DNA of 32,713 nt from JAAOZN01 sp964421575 (GCA_964421575.1 CAYQXI010000074.1:1-32713), one strand, 5' to 3'. Positions 8,208-17,155 are shown, counted from the stretch's first letter. A program made the numbers and translations. Notes: generated by a model from the letters alone, not told the origin.

Positions 8208-8342
8208 AGTTCCGCCGAACGGCAGGTAGCCGAACTCTCTCTCCTCGATTCTAATGGGTGCCTCGACCTCCTCTATCCTACTAAAGTAGTAGCGTTTGTA
8301 TAGTTGCCTCAGAAAAGCTTCTACTTGCTCCGTTTCCTTAAC
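8208..8342 (-). other. priS: In-frame 5' extension of priS lacking any canonical start codon
   Basis: Read in the priS frame, these 45 codons contain no stop and encode sequence typical of the PriS N-terminus: a helix ending YKRYYF and the block REFGYLPFGG directly before MVRHLSF. No ATG, GTG or TTG occurs in the frame back to the TAG near 8355. The frame is the -1 frame of priL, and the two overlap across a six-G tract (C6 at 8342-8347 on the plus strand). Possible explanations are a GTT/GTA or other rare start, re-initiation after the priL stop, ribosomal slippage on the G tract giving a PriL-PriS fusion, or a sequence error. Confidence 0.7.
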
Positions 8343-9349
8343 CCCCCTTTCGCTCTAGATCTTCCAAACTGTATAGGATTCTTTATGTCATCGCAAGCCT
8401 CGATCTTAAAGCATAAAGTGTGTGCTTGAATGGTTCTGCAGCTAGGTGGCCTATACTTTGTGCCTCCTCCTCTTAGCCCAGCTATATGCTCAACCTGGTA
8501 ACGTGTGAGCCGCTCGTTAAAGTCAGGAGCTTTGGCAAAAAGCGAAACAACCTCGTCTACGCTCCTTCCTATGTTTAGTAGGTAGGTGGTCACAAGGAAA
8601 CGACCAAAGTGGGGTATATTCTGTCCCCTCTGAAGAAGATCAAGCGCGTGCTGAACACAAGGTGGGTATTTTGTGGGTTCCACTATGGCTTGTGTTGTGG
8701 GGGTAAGGACTTTGATCACCTTCCTCAAATCTTCTACCGCTTCTTCCAGAGCCGGAGTTAGTTTGGGCTGAGGTAACGACTTTATACGATTATATATCAT
8801 CGATCGGATCTCCTCTCTTATTAACCTGCTTAAATCACGTGTAGTTAAGTAAACGAAGCCTCCCTCAACCACTCGATTCACTAACTTCCATTCCGGACTG
8901 TGCAGATGAACAGCCCTCTTAAGATACTCGATCACGGGAATACGGTAATCAAATTCCATACCACCTACGGTCTGCCGCACTTCCTCAGCGTCTACCCTTG
9001 AAACAACCTTAAAGATGTATGCTACAAGATCTTTTTTACCTTCTCGCTCTAAGAAGCGTTCAACCCTTCTTGCTTCTGCGAGCGAAAATTTTGCAACCAG
9101 CTGCTCAACCCCAAGTAGCTTAACGAGTAGGAGTGCGATGTGGAAACACAGAAGTTCTTTCTCACTATCTATAAGTTCGTCGTCGATGTAACCGTGTTTA
9201 TAGGCTTTGATAAGCCGCTCTTTTGCGCTTGACAGAGCTTCTGTATACTCATCTATCTCTTCCAGAGTAATCCCTAGTCTCCTTAGCCACTCTCTGGCTT
9301 CTTCTAGGAAAGGGTATTTTGCGTAATCTTCTGTGCCCAGCTGCAGCAT
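8321..9349 (-). CDS. priL: DNA primase large subunit PriL
   Basis: The regulatory subunit of primase, needed for initiation and primer-length control. It is a helical protein of 342 residues. The N-terminal DYAKYPFLEEA motif is typical of PriL. The C-terminal domain carries four cysteines in the family pattern for a [4Fe-4S] cluster: Cys231 in YPPC, Cys304 and Cys313 in PPSCRTIQAHTLC, and Cys319 in EACDD. The start ATG is the first canonical codon after an in-frame TAG. It lies 24 bp after the topoisomerase stop, so the gene is probably in the same transcript. The C-terminal tail after the cluster (KGGLRKRSK) spans the G tract shared with the priS frame and may differ if slippage occurs there. 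Confidence 0.93.
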   Translation of the reverse strand: MLQLGTEDYAKYPFLEEAREWLRRLGITLEEIDEYTEALSSAKERLIKAYKHGYIDDELIDSEKELLCFHIALLLVKLLGVEQLVAKFSLAEARRVERFLEREGKKDLVAYIFKVVSRVDAEEVRQTVGGMEFDYRIPVIEYLKRAVHLHSPEWKLVNRVVEGGFVYLTTRDLSRLIREEIRSMIYNRIKSLPQPKLTPALEEAVEDLRKVIKVLTPTTQAIVEPTKYPPCVQHALDLLQRGQNIPHFGRFLVTTYLLNIGRSVDEVVSLFAKAPDFNERLTRYQVEHIAGLRGGGTKYRPPSCRTIQAHTLCFKIEACDDIKNPIQFGRSRAKGGLRKRSK

Positions 9350-9373
9350 GGAGCATTTTAGTTTAGGTTCGAC

Positions 9374-10984
9374 CTATTTATTTCCCTTCACCTTGATTAG
9401 AGGGGTCTTGCTTTCAACCCATATGAATTTACGCTGCAGCGACTTTGGGTAGATGAGTTTCCAATCTAAGCCGACTTTCTTAGCCCATTCGTAGTAGACA
9501 CGTGGATCGATATAGTTCTTGAGTGAGGTGTTTAGATTATACTCTTTAATGGCTTTTGCAAGCTCTATCTGTAGCTTCAATTTCTTAATCCTCTGCTCAA
9601 GCCTACGTCTACCCTTCTCAGTCTTAGGTGGAGGCGCAGCTAGAAGTTTTGCCAGACGCTCCTCTTTCTTCCTTATACTCTCTTCCCAGTTCTTTGGAGG
9701 TGTTCGCTTATGATTGCACTTTATCGCCGCTTCTAAGTTCGCGAGCTTAGCGTAGTAGAGTTTCACAAAGTCGTCTTCATCCTTAAGAGTGCCGTTTCTT
9801 TGCTCAAGAAAGTCTTTGACGGTCTTGGTAGCGATGTAGGTACGGAAGACCTTTGCAGTAAGATCTTTGTCGAACCTCTTTAGGAAGTTGTTCACCTTCT
9901 CTGATGTTATACCGTCGAATATTTGATCTTCAGGCTCCTTCCCCTTCATAAACTCCTTAAAGTTCTCTAGGAGCTGAGGTTCTGGATTTTCGAGCGTCTT
10001 CTGCCACCTTACGCTATCCTTCCCTAAGAAGTCGAATTCTATGCTACCGTGGTTCAGCTTTACGTGCTCAACTCTGAGAGTTGTGGCACCTACAGTATCC
10101 GCCTCGTCTTCATCTTTTTCGTCACCAACCCTCATCGCTAAAGCATCTATCAAGTAGCATACCGTTGCTATCTTCCTAATCTCCTTTCTTCTTGATGAGA
10201 GCATCTTCTTTATCGCAGCTCTTATTTTATCGATCTTCTTCTCCAATTTTGCAGCTGCTTCATACTTCAAGTAATCTTGCTGCTGCCTCAAGAACGAAGC
10301 CTCGGACAACCATACATACTTGTATTTAGTTGGATCTATCTTATCAACCCACTTCGCAAGCCACATACTGCTATGATCGTGCACTATACCACCCCAACGC
10401 CCTTCAGGCTTAGGTGCATCTTCACCTAAATTCAGTATGATATCCTCAGGTTTAACACGCTCCTTCCATCTGCCTCGCAGCGGGTGATTACCTCTACCCA
10501 TAAAGATGCCCGGAGGCTCGACCATCCAGTTGAGAACCTCGACGGTTATGCCGTCTACAGTGGCATAGCCGTATCTTGCCTTGAGCTCCTCACGCTTCTT
10601 CTTCCGCTCTTGTGAGAGTCGCTTCTTCTCCTCTTTATTCATCGACTCTTTAGCTTTCTTCTCCTCCTCAACCGCCTTGTAATATTCGGATAAATCTATT
10701 TCGCTGAATGTTATGTCACGGTAAGGTGGAGGTAAATGCGGTCTTAAAGATTCAAGGAAGTTCTTTTGGAAAACCTCGTCTTTAACATATGGCGTATCTT
10801 TTTTCTTCGCCCAAGCATAAAGCATCTCCTCCACTATAGGGCTTGGGACAATCCAATTTCCTCTTAGACCAACCTTTATGCCCTTAGGCTCATACTCAGG
10901 TGGGAAGGCTACACCATTATGCACCAGTGTCGTCCAACGTATCCTCCTAGGCATCCTCTCTCCGCCGTCTTTCTGACCGACCAT
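9374..10984 (-). CDS. topIB: Eukaryote-type DNA topoisomerase IB
   Basis: Relaxes positive and negative supercoils through a 3'-phosphotyrosine intermediate. It is a homologue of eukaryotic Top1, known in Thaumarchaeota and some neighbouring lineages. All five catalytic residues can be placed: Arg285 in MRVGDEKDEDEADTVG, Lys322 in LGKDS, Arg381 in VFRTY, His425 in CNHKR and the nucleophile Tyr491 in LNTSLKNYIDPR. Order: N-terminal core (about 15-210, WTTLVHNGVAFPP), catalytic core, a charged coiled-coil linker (about 435-475), and the C-terminal tyrosine domain. Two starts are possible. The ATG at 10984 lies only about 20 nt from an A/T box at 10999-11008. The ATG at 10954 has GGAGAG before it and would suit transcription from that box. 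The gene heads the replication cluster. Confidence 0.96.
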   Translation of the reverse strand: MVGQKDGGERMPRRIRWTTLVHNGVAFPPEYEPKGIKVGLRGNWIVPSPIVEEMLYAWAKKKDTPYVKDEVFQKNFLESLRPHLPPPYRDITFSEIDLSEYYKAVEEEKKAKESMNKEEKKRLSQERKKKREELKARYGYATVDGITVEVLNWMVEPPGIFMGRGNHPLRGRWKERVKPEDIILNLGEDAPKPEGRWGGIVHDHSSMWLAKWVDKIDPTKYKYVWLSEASFLRQQQDYLKYEAAAKLEKKIDKIRAAIKKMLSSRRKEIRKIATVCYLIDALAMRVGDEKDEDEADTVGATTLRVEHVKLNHGSIEFDFLGKDSVRWQKTLENPEPQLLENFKEFMKGKEPEDQIFDGITSEKVNNFLKRFDKDLTAKVFRTYIATKTVKDFLEQRNGTLKDEDDFVKLYYAKLANLEAAIKCNHKRTPPKNWEESIRKKEERLAKLLAAPPPKTEKGRRRLEQRIKKLKLQIELAKAIKEYNLNTSLKNYIDPRVYYEWAKKVGLDWKLIYPKSLQRKFIWVESKTPLIKVKGNK

Positions 10985-11220
10985 CAGATTAGCACACTAA
11001 AAATTTTTACCCAAATTGGTGACCGTATGAACTCAAAAACTTTCGACAAACGGCTGTTAAAACCATTTTTCCGCATTCTTTTCAGACTGTCTTGTTTGGG
11101 AAAGTCTTATATTATGAAACTTATCCGAAATCTTGCGCGGAGTTCACTAAGTAGTTAATTAGCTTAAGCGGATTGGATCAACAAAACCAAAGGTATCAAA
11201 CGGACTTTCAAATAATAAGG

Positions 11221-11228
11221 TTTAATAA
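11221..11228 (+). promoter_or_regulatory. TATA box of the permease gene
   Basis: The sequence tttaataa is centred about 31 nt before the ATG at 11256 and about 23 nt before an in-frame TTG at 11247. No ribosome-binding site is present, so a leaderless or nearly leaderless mRNA is expected. Confidence 0.5.
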
Positions 11229-11255
11229 CCATAGGTAAAAACTCGTTTGATAAAA

Positions 11256-12515
11256 ATGGTTCCGTATGAGAAGATGGTTATCTTAATAATCTTCGTTGGT
11301 TGCTATGCTCTAGCTCTAAGTAGGAAGATGAAGACCGCATACGCTTCTCTCGGCGCATCATTTTTTCTTCTCGCACTCGGATTATTGAAACCAGAGGATG
11401 CTATCCTCAGAGCAATAAAATGGGATGTACTCGGAATTTACTGGGGGTTCATGATGGTCTCGTTTGTTTTCGCGGAGAGCAGGATGCCAGAACTCATCGC
11501 TAACAAGATAATAACTAAGACGAAGACGGAAAAATATGCGATAATCGCTATGTGCACAGTTACGGCCTTCTTCTCTGCATTTATGGAGAATGTCGGAGTG
11601 GTTCTAATTATGGCTCCGATTGCCATCGCAATTGCAAAGAGATTCGGCTCTTCACTCTTTCCATATTTGGTTTCGATCGCTATAAGCTCTAATGTAGTAA
11701 CCACTGTAACGATGATAGCAGATCCTCCTGCGATCATCTTAGCTCTGCAAACCGGCATGAAACCGTTAGATTTCTATTGGTTTCAAGGTAAGTTGGGGCT
11801 AGGCACTTTATCACTCTTTGGTGTGGCTACTGCTCTATTAACACTCTTATTCCAATTTAGGAAGATGAATAAAAAGGTTGAAATTAGTTCTGAGAGAATC
11901 GATGTGACTTGGAGCGCAACCATCCTGTTCGTAGTGGGGGTCGCAGTACTCGCGATTGGACCTGAGGTAGGTATCAGGCCGGGTATAGTAGGATTAACCG
12001 TTGGTGTTATCGCCCTTTTGATCGGGAGGACTAAGATTAGAGAGATGGTGCTCGGCTTCGACTGGAATTCATTCTTCTTCATTGTTGGTGTATTCATGGT
12101 TATTTATTCGGTCAATAAAGCAGGAATCCTACAAGATTTCGCGAATATTCTCGTACACTCTGTTATAAGAGACCCAACCGTAATTTTAGCTTTTTTGGTC
12201 TGGCTATCAGTCTCTCTATCATCTTTTATCGATAACGTGCCTTATACCGTGCTAATGATTCCAGTTTGCCAAGAGTTAGCAAATCTTACTGGAGTAAGCC
12301 CATGGCCACTCTTGTATGGGATGCTAGTAGGCACGGGGATCGGGGGTAATATTACTCCGGTTGGAGCTGCAGCGAACGTCTTTGCCTGCGGAATATTAGA
12401 AAAGCACGGGTATAAGATCAAGCTAAAGGAGTTCATTAAAATAGGATTACCTTTTTCTGTAGTCGCTGTTGCAACCGTACATCTGTTGCTCCAAATTATT
12501 TGGCTGTCGCAGTAA
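11256..12515 (+). CDS. Ion-transporter-superfamily permease (ArsB/NhaD/SLC13-like)
   Basis: A polytopic membrane protein of 419 residues with about 10-11 hydrophobic spans. It has the internal duplication of the IT superfamily: the related motifs FMENVGVVLIMAPI (about 110-123) and FIDNVPYTVLMIPV (about 327-340) each lie at a re-entrant hairpin, and each half has a Gly/Pro-rich follow-up (TMIADPPA and GGNITPVGAAAN). Relatives exchange Na+ for H+, extrude arsenite, or import dicarboxylates or citrate, and motif reading cannot separate these. A malic enzyme lies 2 kb downstream on the same strand, which makes dicarboxylate transport worth testing, but other genes intervene. The ATG at 11256 is preferred over the TTG three codons earlier. 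Confidence 0.85.
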   Translation: MVPYEKMVILIIFVGCYALALSRKMKTAYASLGASFFLLALGLLKPEDAILRAIKWDVLGIYWGFMMVSFVFAESRMPELIANKIITKTKTEKYAIIAMCTVTAFFSAFMENVGVVLIMAPIAIAIAKRFGSSLFPYLVSIAISSNVVTTVTMIADPPAIILALQTGMKPLDFYWFQGKLGLGTLSLFGVATALLTLLFQFRKMNKKVEISSERIDVTWSATILFVVGVAVLAIGPEVGIRPGIVGLTVGVIALLIGRTKIREMVLGFDWNSFFFIVGVFMVIYSVNKAGILQDFANILVHSVIRDPTVILAFLVWLSVSLSSFIDNVPYTVLMIPVCQELANLTGVSPWPLLYGMLVGTGIGGNITPVGAAANVFACGILEKHGYKIKLKEFIKIGLPFSVVAVATVHLLLQIIWLSQ

Positions 12516-12673
12516 TTCGCAAATATAGATACTGAAATCCTAAGAATATTTGATTGCTTAGATGTGTTCTGAAGCAGCTTGTTAAGTTTTGCACCTTTCC
12601 ATTGCTTCCAAATTATTCGATGTTTTATGATGCCAATTACGTTCTCATTAAAAAATAGAGGATGGGGTGTAGG

Positions 12674-13216
12674 TTAGAGCATTATTGCTGCCGCTATAGC
12701 TGTGGTCCAGAGGCCGTTTTTGTCGCCTTCGGCAGACTGAACGATATGCCTAGTCTTAACCACTTTACCAGAGATGCGCCAGATCTCTCTACGGGCATCG
12801 TAACTACGCTCTACGTCGAAGTCAGCACCCATCGTTGAAGCGAGCATAGCGGCGGCTAGATCCTCAGCATACTCCCCAGCCTTCTCCTGAGTCTGACCGT
12901 AGGCAGCGTGCTCCGAAAGGTATCCGTAGAGCCTCTTATCCTGAGGAATAGCCACACCTATCGCTGCTGCAATAAGTCTATTGGGCTCGTTGGTATCTAT
13001 CCTGCTCATAACACAGAAGGTTATCTGACCGGGCTTCAGCTTCTTCAACCCAACTTCTCTGGACACCAGCTTACACGCAGGTGGGACGATGCTCGACACG
13101 TGCACTAGGTTACAGAAGGCTATCCCGGCGTCTCTCAGAGCTAGCTCAAAGCTCGCCAGCCGCTCCTTGTGCCTACCTACACCCTTGGTTAGGAATAGCA
13201 TGGTTGGTATGTACAT
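12674..13216 (-). CDS. pdaD: Pyruvoyl-dependent arginine decarboxylase
   Basis: Converts arginine to agmatine for polyamine synthesis and, in archaea, for the agmatidine modification of tRNA-Ile. The 180-residue proenzyme has the self-cleavage site VSSIVPP. By analogy with the Methanocaldococcus enzyme, the chain is cut between Ser41 and Ser42, and Ser42 becomes the pyruvoyl group. Glu102 in YLSEHAAYG corresponds to the catalytic glutamate. The length matches the family. A TATA-like ctaaatac lies at about 13245-13252, which would give a leader of a few nucleotides. It is transcribed alone, divergent from the PH-domain protein gene. Confidence 0.93.
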   Translation of the reverse strand: MYIPTMLFLTKGVGRHKERLASFELALRDAGIAFCNLVHVSSIVPPACKLVSREVGLKKLKPGQITFCVMSRIDTNEPNRLIAAAIGVAIPQDKRLYGYLSEHAAYGQTQEKAGEYAEDLAAAMLASTMGADFDVERSYDARREIWRISGKVVKTRHIVQSAEGDKNGLWTTAIAAAIML

Positions 13217-13436
13217 TCCACTGAACGATGGTTGTTGAAGCGGAGTATTTAGAGTTTGTTCAGCAGCATCTTAAAGGCTCTGGTCGGTTCAGATCAGGGG
13301 TTGCTAAGTTCTGAACCTAATGCTCATCAGCTTCTACAACATCCAGTAAGGTGATGAGGACGTAGCTTTTTCCGTCACATCTCGATCAAACATAAACCAT
13401 AACTACAACCTCCCTCAATTATACAACTGGATCTGT

Positions 13437-14024
13437 TTGGAGGAAGTGTATAAACCGCACCCTAATATGGTCCTCCTATACCGAATCTACATATTATTCT
13501 TCGTCATACCATTGGCGCTCTGCGGGATCGTGGTTAGCTGGCTAGTTTATGTGTTCGAACCAGCCTATGTTTTAGTGCCAATCACAGCCTTCTTCGCCCC
13601 GATAATAGTTGCGGTCTGCTTTGTCTTTTACTGGTCTTCCCGCTACTACAAATCCATAACCTTCCATCTAACAAGCGATGAAGTTGTTGTTGAGCGCGGC
13701 GTATGGTGGAGAGTAAAGAGTACAGTACCCTACGCAAGGGTAATGTCAGTAGAGGTTGTACAGGGTCCCATCTCTAGAAGGCTAGGCATAGCTACAGTCG
13801 ACATATACACAGCAGGCTACACAGGTGCAGCAGGAGGCACCGCCGGACCAAAGAGTAGGAGAGCCGAAGCATCACTCATCCACATCTCAAACTACGCAGA
13901 AGTCAGAGAGAAGGTGTTGAGCCTAGTTAGGGGAAGACCGCTATTCGGCGTCAGCGGCGTCACTGCCGATATGCTTACAGAGCTACGCCGGATAAGAGAA
14001 CTCTTAGAGAAGCAGAGCAAATAG
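13437..14024 (+). CDS. Membrane-anchored bacterial PH-domain (YdbS/DUF304-like) protein
   Basis: A 195-residue protein with two membrane spans (about 15-40 and 45-66) followed by a bacterial PH domain. The diagnostic stretch runs from KSITFHLTSDEVVVERGVWW through TVPYARVMSVEVVQGPISR to LGIATVDIYTAG (about 72-127). A Gly/Ala-rich loop (about 127-137) interrupts the domain, and the C-terminus is a charged helix. Family members are membrane-associated, with poorly defined roles. The start is uncertain: the TTG at 13437, a GTG at 13446 and an ATG at 13467 are in frame. A TATA-like ttatac near 13418 would place transcription start between the first two. Confidence 0.8.
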   Translation: MEEVYKPHPNMVLLYRIYILFFVIPLALCGIVVSWLVYVFEPAYVLVPITAFFAPIIVAVCFVFYWSSRYYKSITFHLTSDEVVVERGVWWRVKSTVPYARVMSVEVVQGPISRRLGIATVDIYTAGYTGAAGGTAGPKSRRAEASLIHISNYAEVREKVLSLVRGRPLFGVSGVTADMLTELRRIRELLEKQSK

Positions 14025-14475
14025 GGGGTCATCCGCTCTAGTAAGTTTGGTAGCCACTCCTCTTAGCTGAACTATCTTAATTTCTACAAGATCTTTACAA
14101 GTTCGCCTAACGTGTTGGCTTCTGCAACGACGGTATAATCCTTTAACGCTTTTAATTAGAGTTCGCCGCTTAGCCGCTTCGCTATGAATAACATTCAATA
14201 AACCCCTTTTTTTCGTGGCACAGGGCGCGCGACAGTTCTCAATAGATGAGGTAACAGCCCTTTTATTTGTGGAGATCGATAAAGGAGGGACCACACTGCT
14301 ATGATCTAAATCTTAGTTACAAGGATAAAGGATAAAAAGCGACTTTCATCCCAATGTAAAGGTATACAAACTCTAAGAATGTAAGTTTATTCATAACTTT
14401 TTGTTAAAGCAGCGTCTGCGTCGGTAATAGTTAACCTTATTAAGAACATTTTCTACACATCGGTCGAGGTTACCT
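14025..14475 (+). other. Gene-free stretch before the malic enzyme gene
   Basis: I see no RNA gene or convincing protein gene in these 451 bp. A minus-strand frame of 96 codons (14004-14294) has a composition rich in Arg, Cys and Lys, overlaps the end of the PH-domain gene and has no promoter, so I do not annotate it. A run of T at about 14205-14211 could be a terminator. The last 40 bp contain a TATA-like ttattaag near 14436 and GAGGTT 6 nt before the malic enzyme ATG. Confidence 0.5.
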
Positions 14476-15807
14476 ATGTCCCAAGTAAAGAAAGATTGGT
14501 TTACAATCTCTGAAAAGCTTCATAGGTTTTATGGCGGAAAAGTAGAGATTGTCCCTAAATGCCCTGTCACAAATATCGACTATTTCGCAATCTGGTATAC
14601 ACCGGGCGTCGCTGAACCTTGTCGTAGAATCCATAGCGGGGGAGAGGATCTCTCATATGATTATACATGGAGGTGGAATGCGGCTGCGGTGATTAGTGAC
14701 GGGACCAGAGTCCTCGGTTTGGGTAATATAGGTGCAGCCGCTAGTCTTCCCGTAATGGAGGGCAAAGCGTTGCTATTCAAGTATCTTGGTGGTGTTGACG
14801 CATTCCCACTAGTTGTTAAAGAGAGAGACCCGGATAAGTTCATTTATATTGTTAAGGCGCTTGAAGCAAGCTGCGGAGCCGTTAATCTAGAAGATATTGA
14901 GTCTCCAAAATGCTTCTATATCCTTGAGAAACTTCAGGAGATTTTAGATATACCAGTTTGGCACGACGACCAGCAGGGAACAGCTTTAGTCGCAATAGGT
15001 GCTTTAATAAACGCTTTAAAAATTGTTGGTAAGAAAATAGATCAAGTAAAAATATCTCTTATAGGTTCTGGGGCGGCTAATATAGCTACCTACAGATATC
15101 TTAAAGTGGCGGGAGCAAACCCCAAGAACATCGTAGCTGTGGATTCTAAGGGTATAATACATCGTGAGAGGGAGGATGTGAAAACACTTCAAAAAGAGAA
15201 CCCTTGGAAATATCAGATAGCGTTAGAATCAAACATCGAGGGTGTAAAAGGGGATATTGCAGAGAGTTTAAAGGGCGCAGATGTTGTCATAGCCGCATCT
15301 AAACCAGGTCCTGGAGTTATTAAGAAAGAGTGGGTTAAGGAAATGAATAAAGATGCGATAGTATTTGCAGCTGCTAATCCTGTTCCAGAGATCTGGCCTT
15401 GGGAAGCCAAAGAAGCTGGTGCAAGGATAGTAGCTACAGGTAGAAGCGACTTTCCAAATCAAATAAATAATAGCGTAGGCTTTCCGGCTGTTTTCAGAGG
15501 TGCCTTAACTGTGAGAGCTAGGAAGATGACGGATGAAATGTTTTTAGCAGCCGCATACGCGATAGCAAGGTATAGCGAGGAAACAGGTATCCACGAGGAA
15601 AGAATTATCGGTAATATGACAGAAACAGAACTCTACGTTCAAGAAGCCATCGCAGTTGCAGAAAAGGCTATGGAACTGGGATACGCAAGAAGAAAAATGT
15701 CCAGAGATGAACTTGAACACGAAGTTAGAGCGCTCATAGAAAGACCAAGCAAATACATGGATATTGCATTGAAAGCGGGCCTTATCCCAGAACATCCTCC
15801 TATGTAA
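14476..15807 (+). CDS. Malic enzyme (oxaloacetate-decarboxylating malate dehydrogenase)
   Basis: Converts malate to pyruvate and CO2 with reduction of NAD(P). The 443-residue protein is the short prokaryotic form, without a phosphotransacetylase tail. Visible catalytic residues are Tyr41 in YTPGVAEP, Lys97 in EGKALL, the metal ligands Glu139/Asp140 in LEDIE and Asp164/Asp165 in HDDQQGT. The dinucleotide loop is GSGAAN (197-202), and the strand after it ends in VAVDSKG. The Asp223 there suggests a preference for NAD over NADP. The C-terminal ANPVPEI (300-306) and TGRSDFPNQINN blocks are conserved. The start ATG has GAGGTT 6 nt upstream. The permease at 11256-12515 could supply malate, though the genes are not in one operon. 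Confidence 0.95.
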   Translation: MSQVKKDWFTISEKLHRFYGGKVEIVPKCPVTNIDYFAIWYTPGVAEPCRRIHSGGEDLSYDYTWRWNAAAVISDGTRVLGLGNIGAAASLPVMEGKALLFKYLGGVDAFPLVVKERDPDKFIYIVKALEASCGAVNLEDIESPKCFYILEKLQEILDIPVWHDDQQGTALVAIGALINALKIVGKKIDQVKISLIGSGAANIATYRYLKVAGANPKNIVAVDSKGIIHREREDVKTLQKENPWKYQIALESNIEGVKGDIAESLKGADVVIAASKPGPGVIKKEWVKEMNKDAIVFAAANPVPEIWPWEAKEAGARIVATGRSDFPNQINNSVGFPAVFRGALTVRARKMTDEMFLAAAYAIARYSEETGIHEERIIGNMTETELYVQEAIAVAEKAMELGYARRKMSRDELEHEVRALIERPSKYMDIALKAGLIPEHPPM

Positions 15808-15841
15808 ACGCCAGTGTTCTTAACGCAGCTAGGTTCTTACA

Positions 15842-16297
15842 TTACCCTTCTACTTCCACCATTTCAATAGGCTGAGCTGAAGATCTGCCTACATACTCAC
15901 TGATCTGCTTTGCCATATTTACTAGTGGGATGGCCATCATTAGGTAGACGATCGGCTCAAAGTTTAGAGTCAGCATCAAGCCGCTGTATGAGATAGTTAG
16001 TTCTCCGCCTTTAGTTATCACATAGATATATAACGCTTGAACTATTCCTAACCCGACAGAGGATGCTAAGCCTATAATATGATCTTTTAGGAGTATGTGG
16101 AGGATGGTTAAGGAGACTATGACTATAAAGTAGCCTAATATTGTCGCTTCCAGTTCTGATGTGATAAGACCGGTTGTTGAGAAGAGTAGTACTGGAGCGG
16201 CGAAGAAGATGGCGTAGTTGATAGCCACGAATATCGCTGCTTGAATAGCACGAGCAGCATACACCAACGCTCTATTCCGCTTCTTAGGAACCTCCAA
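15842..16297 (-). CDS. Four-span membrane protein, third gene of an unknown operon
   Basis: A 151-residue protein with about four hydrophobic segments (roughly 15-42, 48-70, 75-98 and 108-128), short loops and a basic N-terminus (PKKRNR), which predicts a cytoplasmic N-terminal end. The C-terminal 20 residues are polar and acidic. No functional motif is recognisable. It begins 5 bp after the stop of the preceding gene and is clearly part of the same transcript as the two upstream genes. It is convergent with the malic enzyme gene. Confidence 0.75.
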   Translation of the reverse strand: MEVPKKRNRALVYAARAIQAAIFVAINYAIFFAAPVLLFSTTGLITSELEATILGYFIVIVSLTILHILLKDHIIGLASSVGLGIVQALYIYVITKGGELTISYSGLMLTLNFEPIVYLMMAIPLVNMAKQISEYVGRSSAQPIEMVEVEG

Positions 16298-16302
16298 CTC
16301 AT

Positions 16303-17139
16303 CTACACCCTAAAACCAGCTCTCCATTCATAAGCGTGGCCAAACATATCAAACTCTAGCTCGAGCCCGTACCAAGCACCGCTCCTCAGCTCCTCTTTCG
16401 GCAGTGTAAAAATAAGCTGAGCCACGTACTGTTGAGAAGGTTGAGCAAAGACTTCAATCGGAGATGCGGAATACCGAAGATCTCTTTGTGCAGCTGAGGG
16501 TAGCGAAGCGTGTAGTAGACCGTTGACCGTTAGGGGTGATCTGTTAGTGAACTCCATTTCAATCTCAGCCCTCACGTGTGTATCGTTCAGCGGCTCAACG
16601 CTCCGTAACCTAAAGGTTAAACCGTCTAGCCCGGCACCTATTTTGCTCCAGAAGCTGCCTTCAAACGAAGCTGCTATGAAGGGTTGAATTCCAACATCCA
16701 CCTTAAGTTTAAATGTGGCAGCGGAAGCATTAAATAGAATTGTCCTTAAAAGATTGTAGTCTGTATAAACTTTTGTTAAATCTAATGGTAGGGTTAGATC
16801 TATCCGCCTCAGCATGTTCGGCGGGATGATTATTTCGCCGGTGCTTGCTGAACCTAGATTTACGTCTCCGAGCACAGCTTCACCACTTAAAGCTATGTTC
16901 AAAGGATACAAGCCGCGGTTGGTAAGTGTGAGGTTCGAGAGTGTTAGGTGTGTACTGTTTATGCTGAGTTTCGGCGGGCTTTCACCAAAAACCAGATCTT
17001 GGGATATATAGGCTAGGTTTTCGTACGCTGAGTAGGCCAGCGTTAAGAGGGTAAGAAGTAGTGTGATAGTCAGTCCTATGCTTAAAAATCTAAACCCTTT
17101 TGAGGTGAGTGGCTGCTCCACCCCAGCCACACCAGCCAA
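16303..17139 (-). CDS. Membrane-anchored extracytoplasmic protein with LEA-like beta repeats
   Basis: A 278-residue protein with one membrane span (about 18-40) and a large outside part rich in beta strand. Two similar segments (about 57-140 and 175-278) each have the pattern of strands with LTLTNRGLYPLNIALSG or MEFTNRSPLTVNGLLHA. This resembles the LEA14/WHy-like immunoglobulin-type domains of archaeal surface proteins (alternating hydrophobic residues, Asn-Arg turn, no cysteines). The function is unknown. The TTG start follows the upstream gene by 16 bp, and GTG codons at 17130 and 17121 are alternatives. The three-gene arrangement suggests a membrane complex with this subunit exposed outside. 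Confidence 0.75.
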   Translation of the reverse strand: MAGVAGVEQPLTSKGFRFLSIGLTITLLLTLLTLAYSAYENLAYISQDLVFGESPPKLSINSTHLTLSNLTLTNRGLYPLNIALSGEAVLGDVNLGSASTGEIIIPPNMLRRIDLTLPLDLTKVYTDYNLLRTILFNASAATFKLKVDVGIQPFIAASFEGSFWSKIGAGLDGLTFRLRSVEPLNDTHVRAEIEMEFTNRSPLTVNGLLHASLPSAAQRDLRYSASPIEVFAQPSQQYVAQLIFTLPKEELRSGAWYGLELEFDMFGHAYEWRAGFRV

Positions 17140-17155
17140 CCGTAGTGCGGGGATT

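Noticed and set aside
9374..10984. Bacterial-type topoisomerase IB of the poxvirus/Deinococcus kind
   Set aside because: The long N-terminal core, coiled-coil linker and LNTSLKNYIDPR tyrosine motif are of the eukaryotic Top1 type.
13280..13400. Possible C/D-box small RNA (GTGATGA forward, CTGATGA reverse)
   Set aside because: No D box at a suitable distance on either strand and no second C'/D' pair, so box-like matches are probably chance.
14004..14294. 96-codon minus-strand frame
   Set aside because: Composition is unusual (rich in Arg, Cys and Lys), it overlaps the end of the PH-domain gene, and no promoter or ribosome-binding site was seen.
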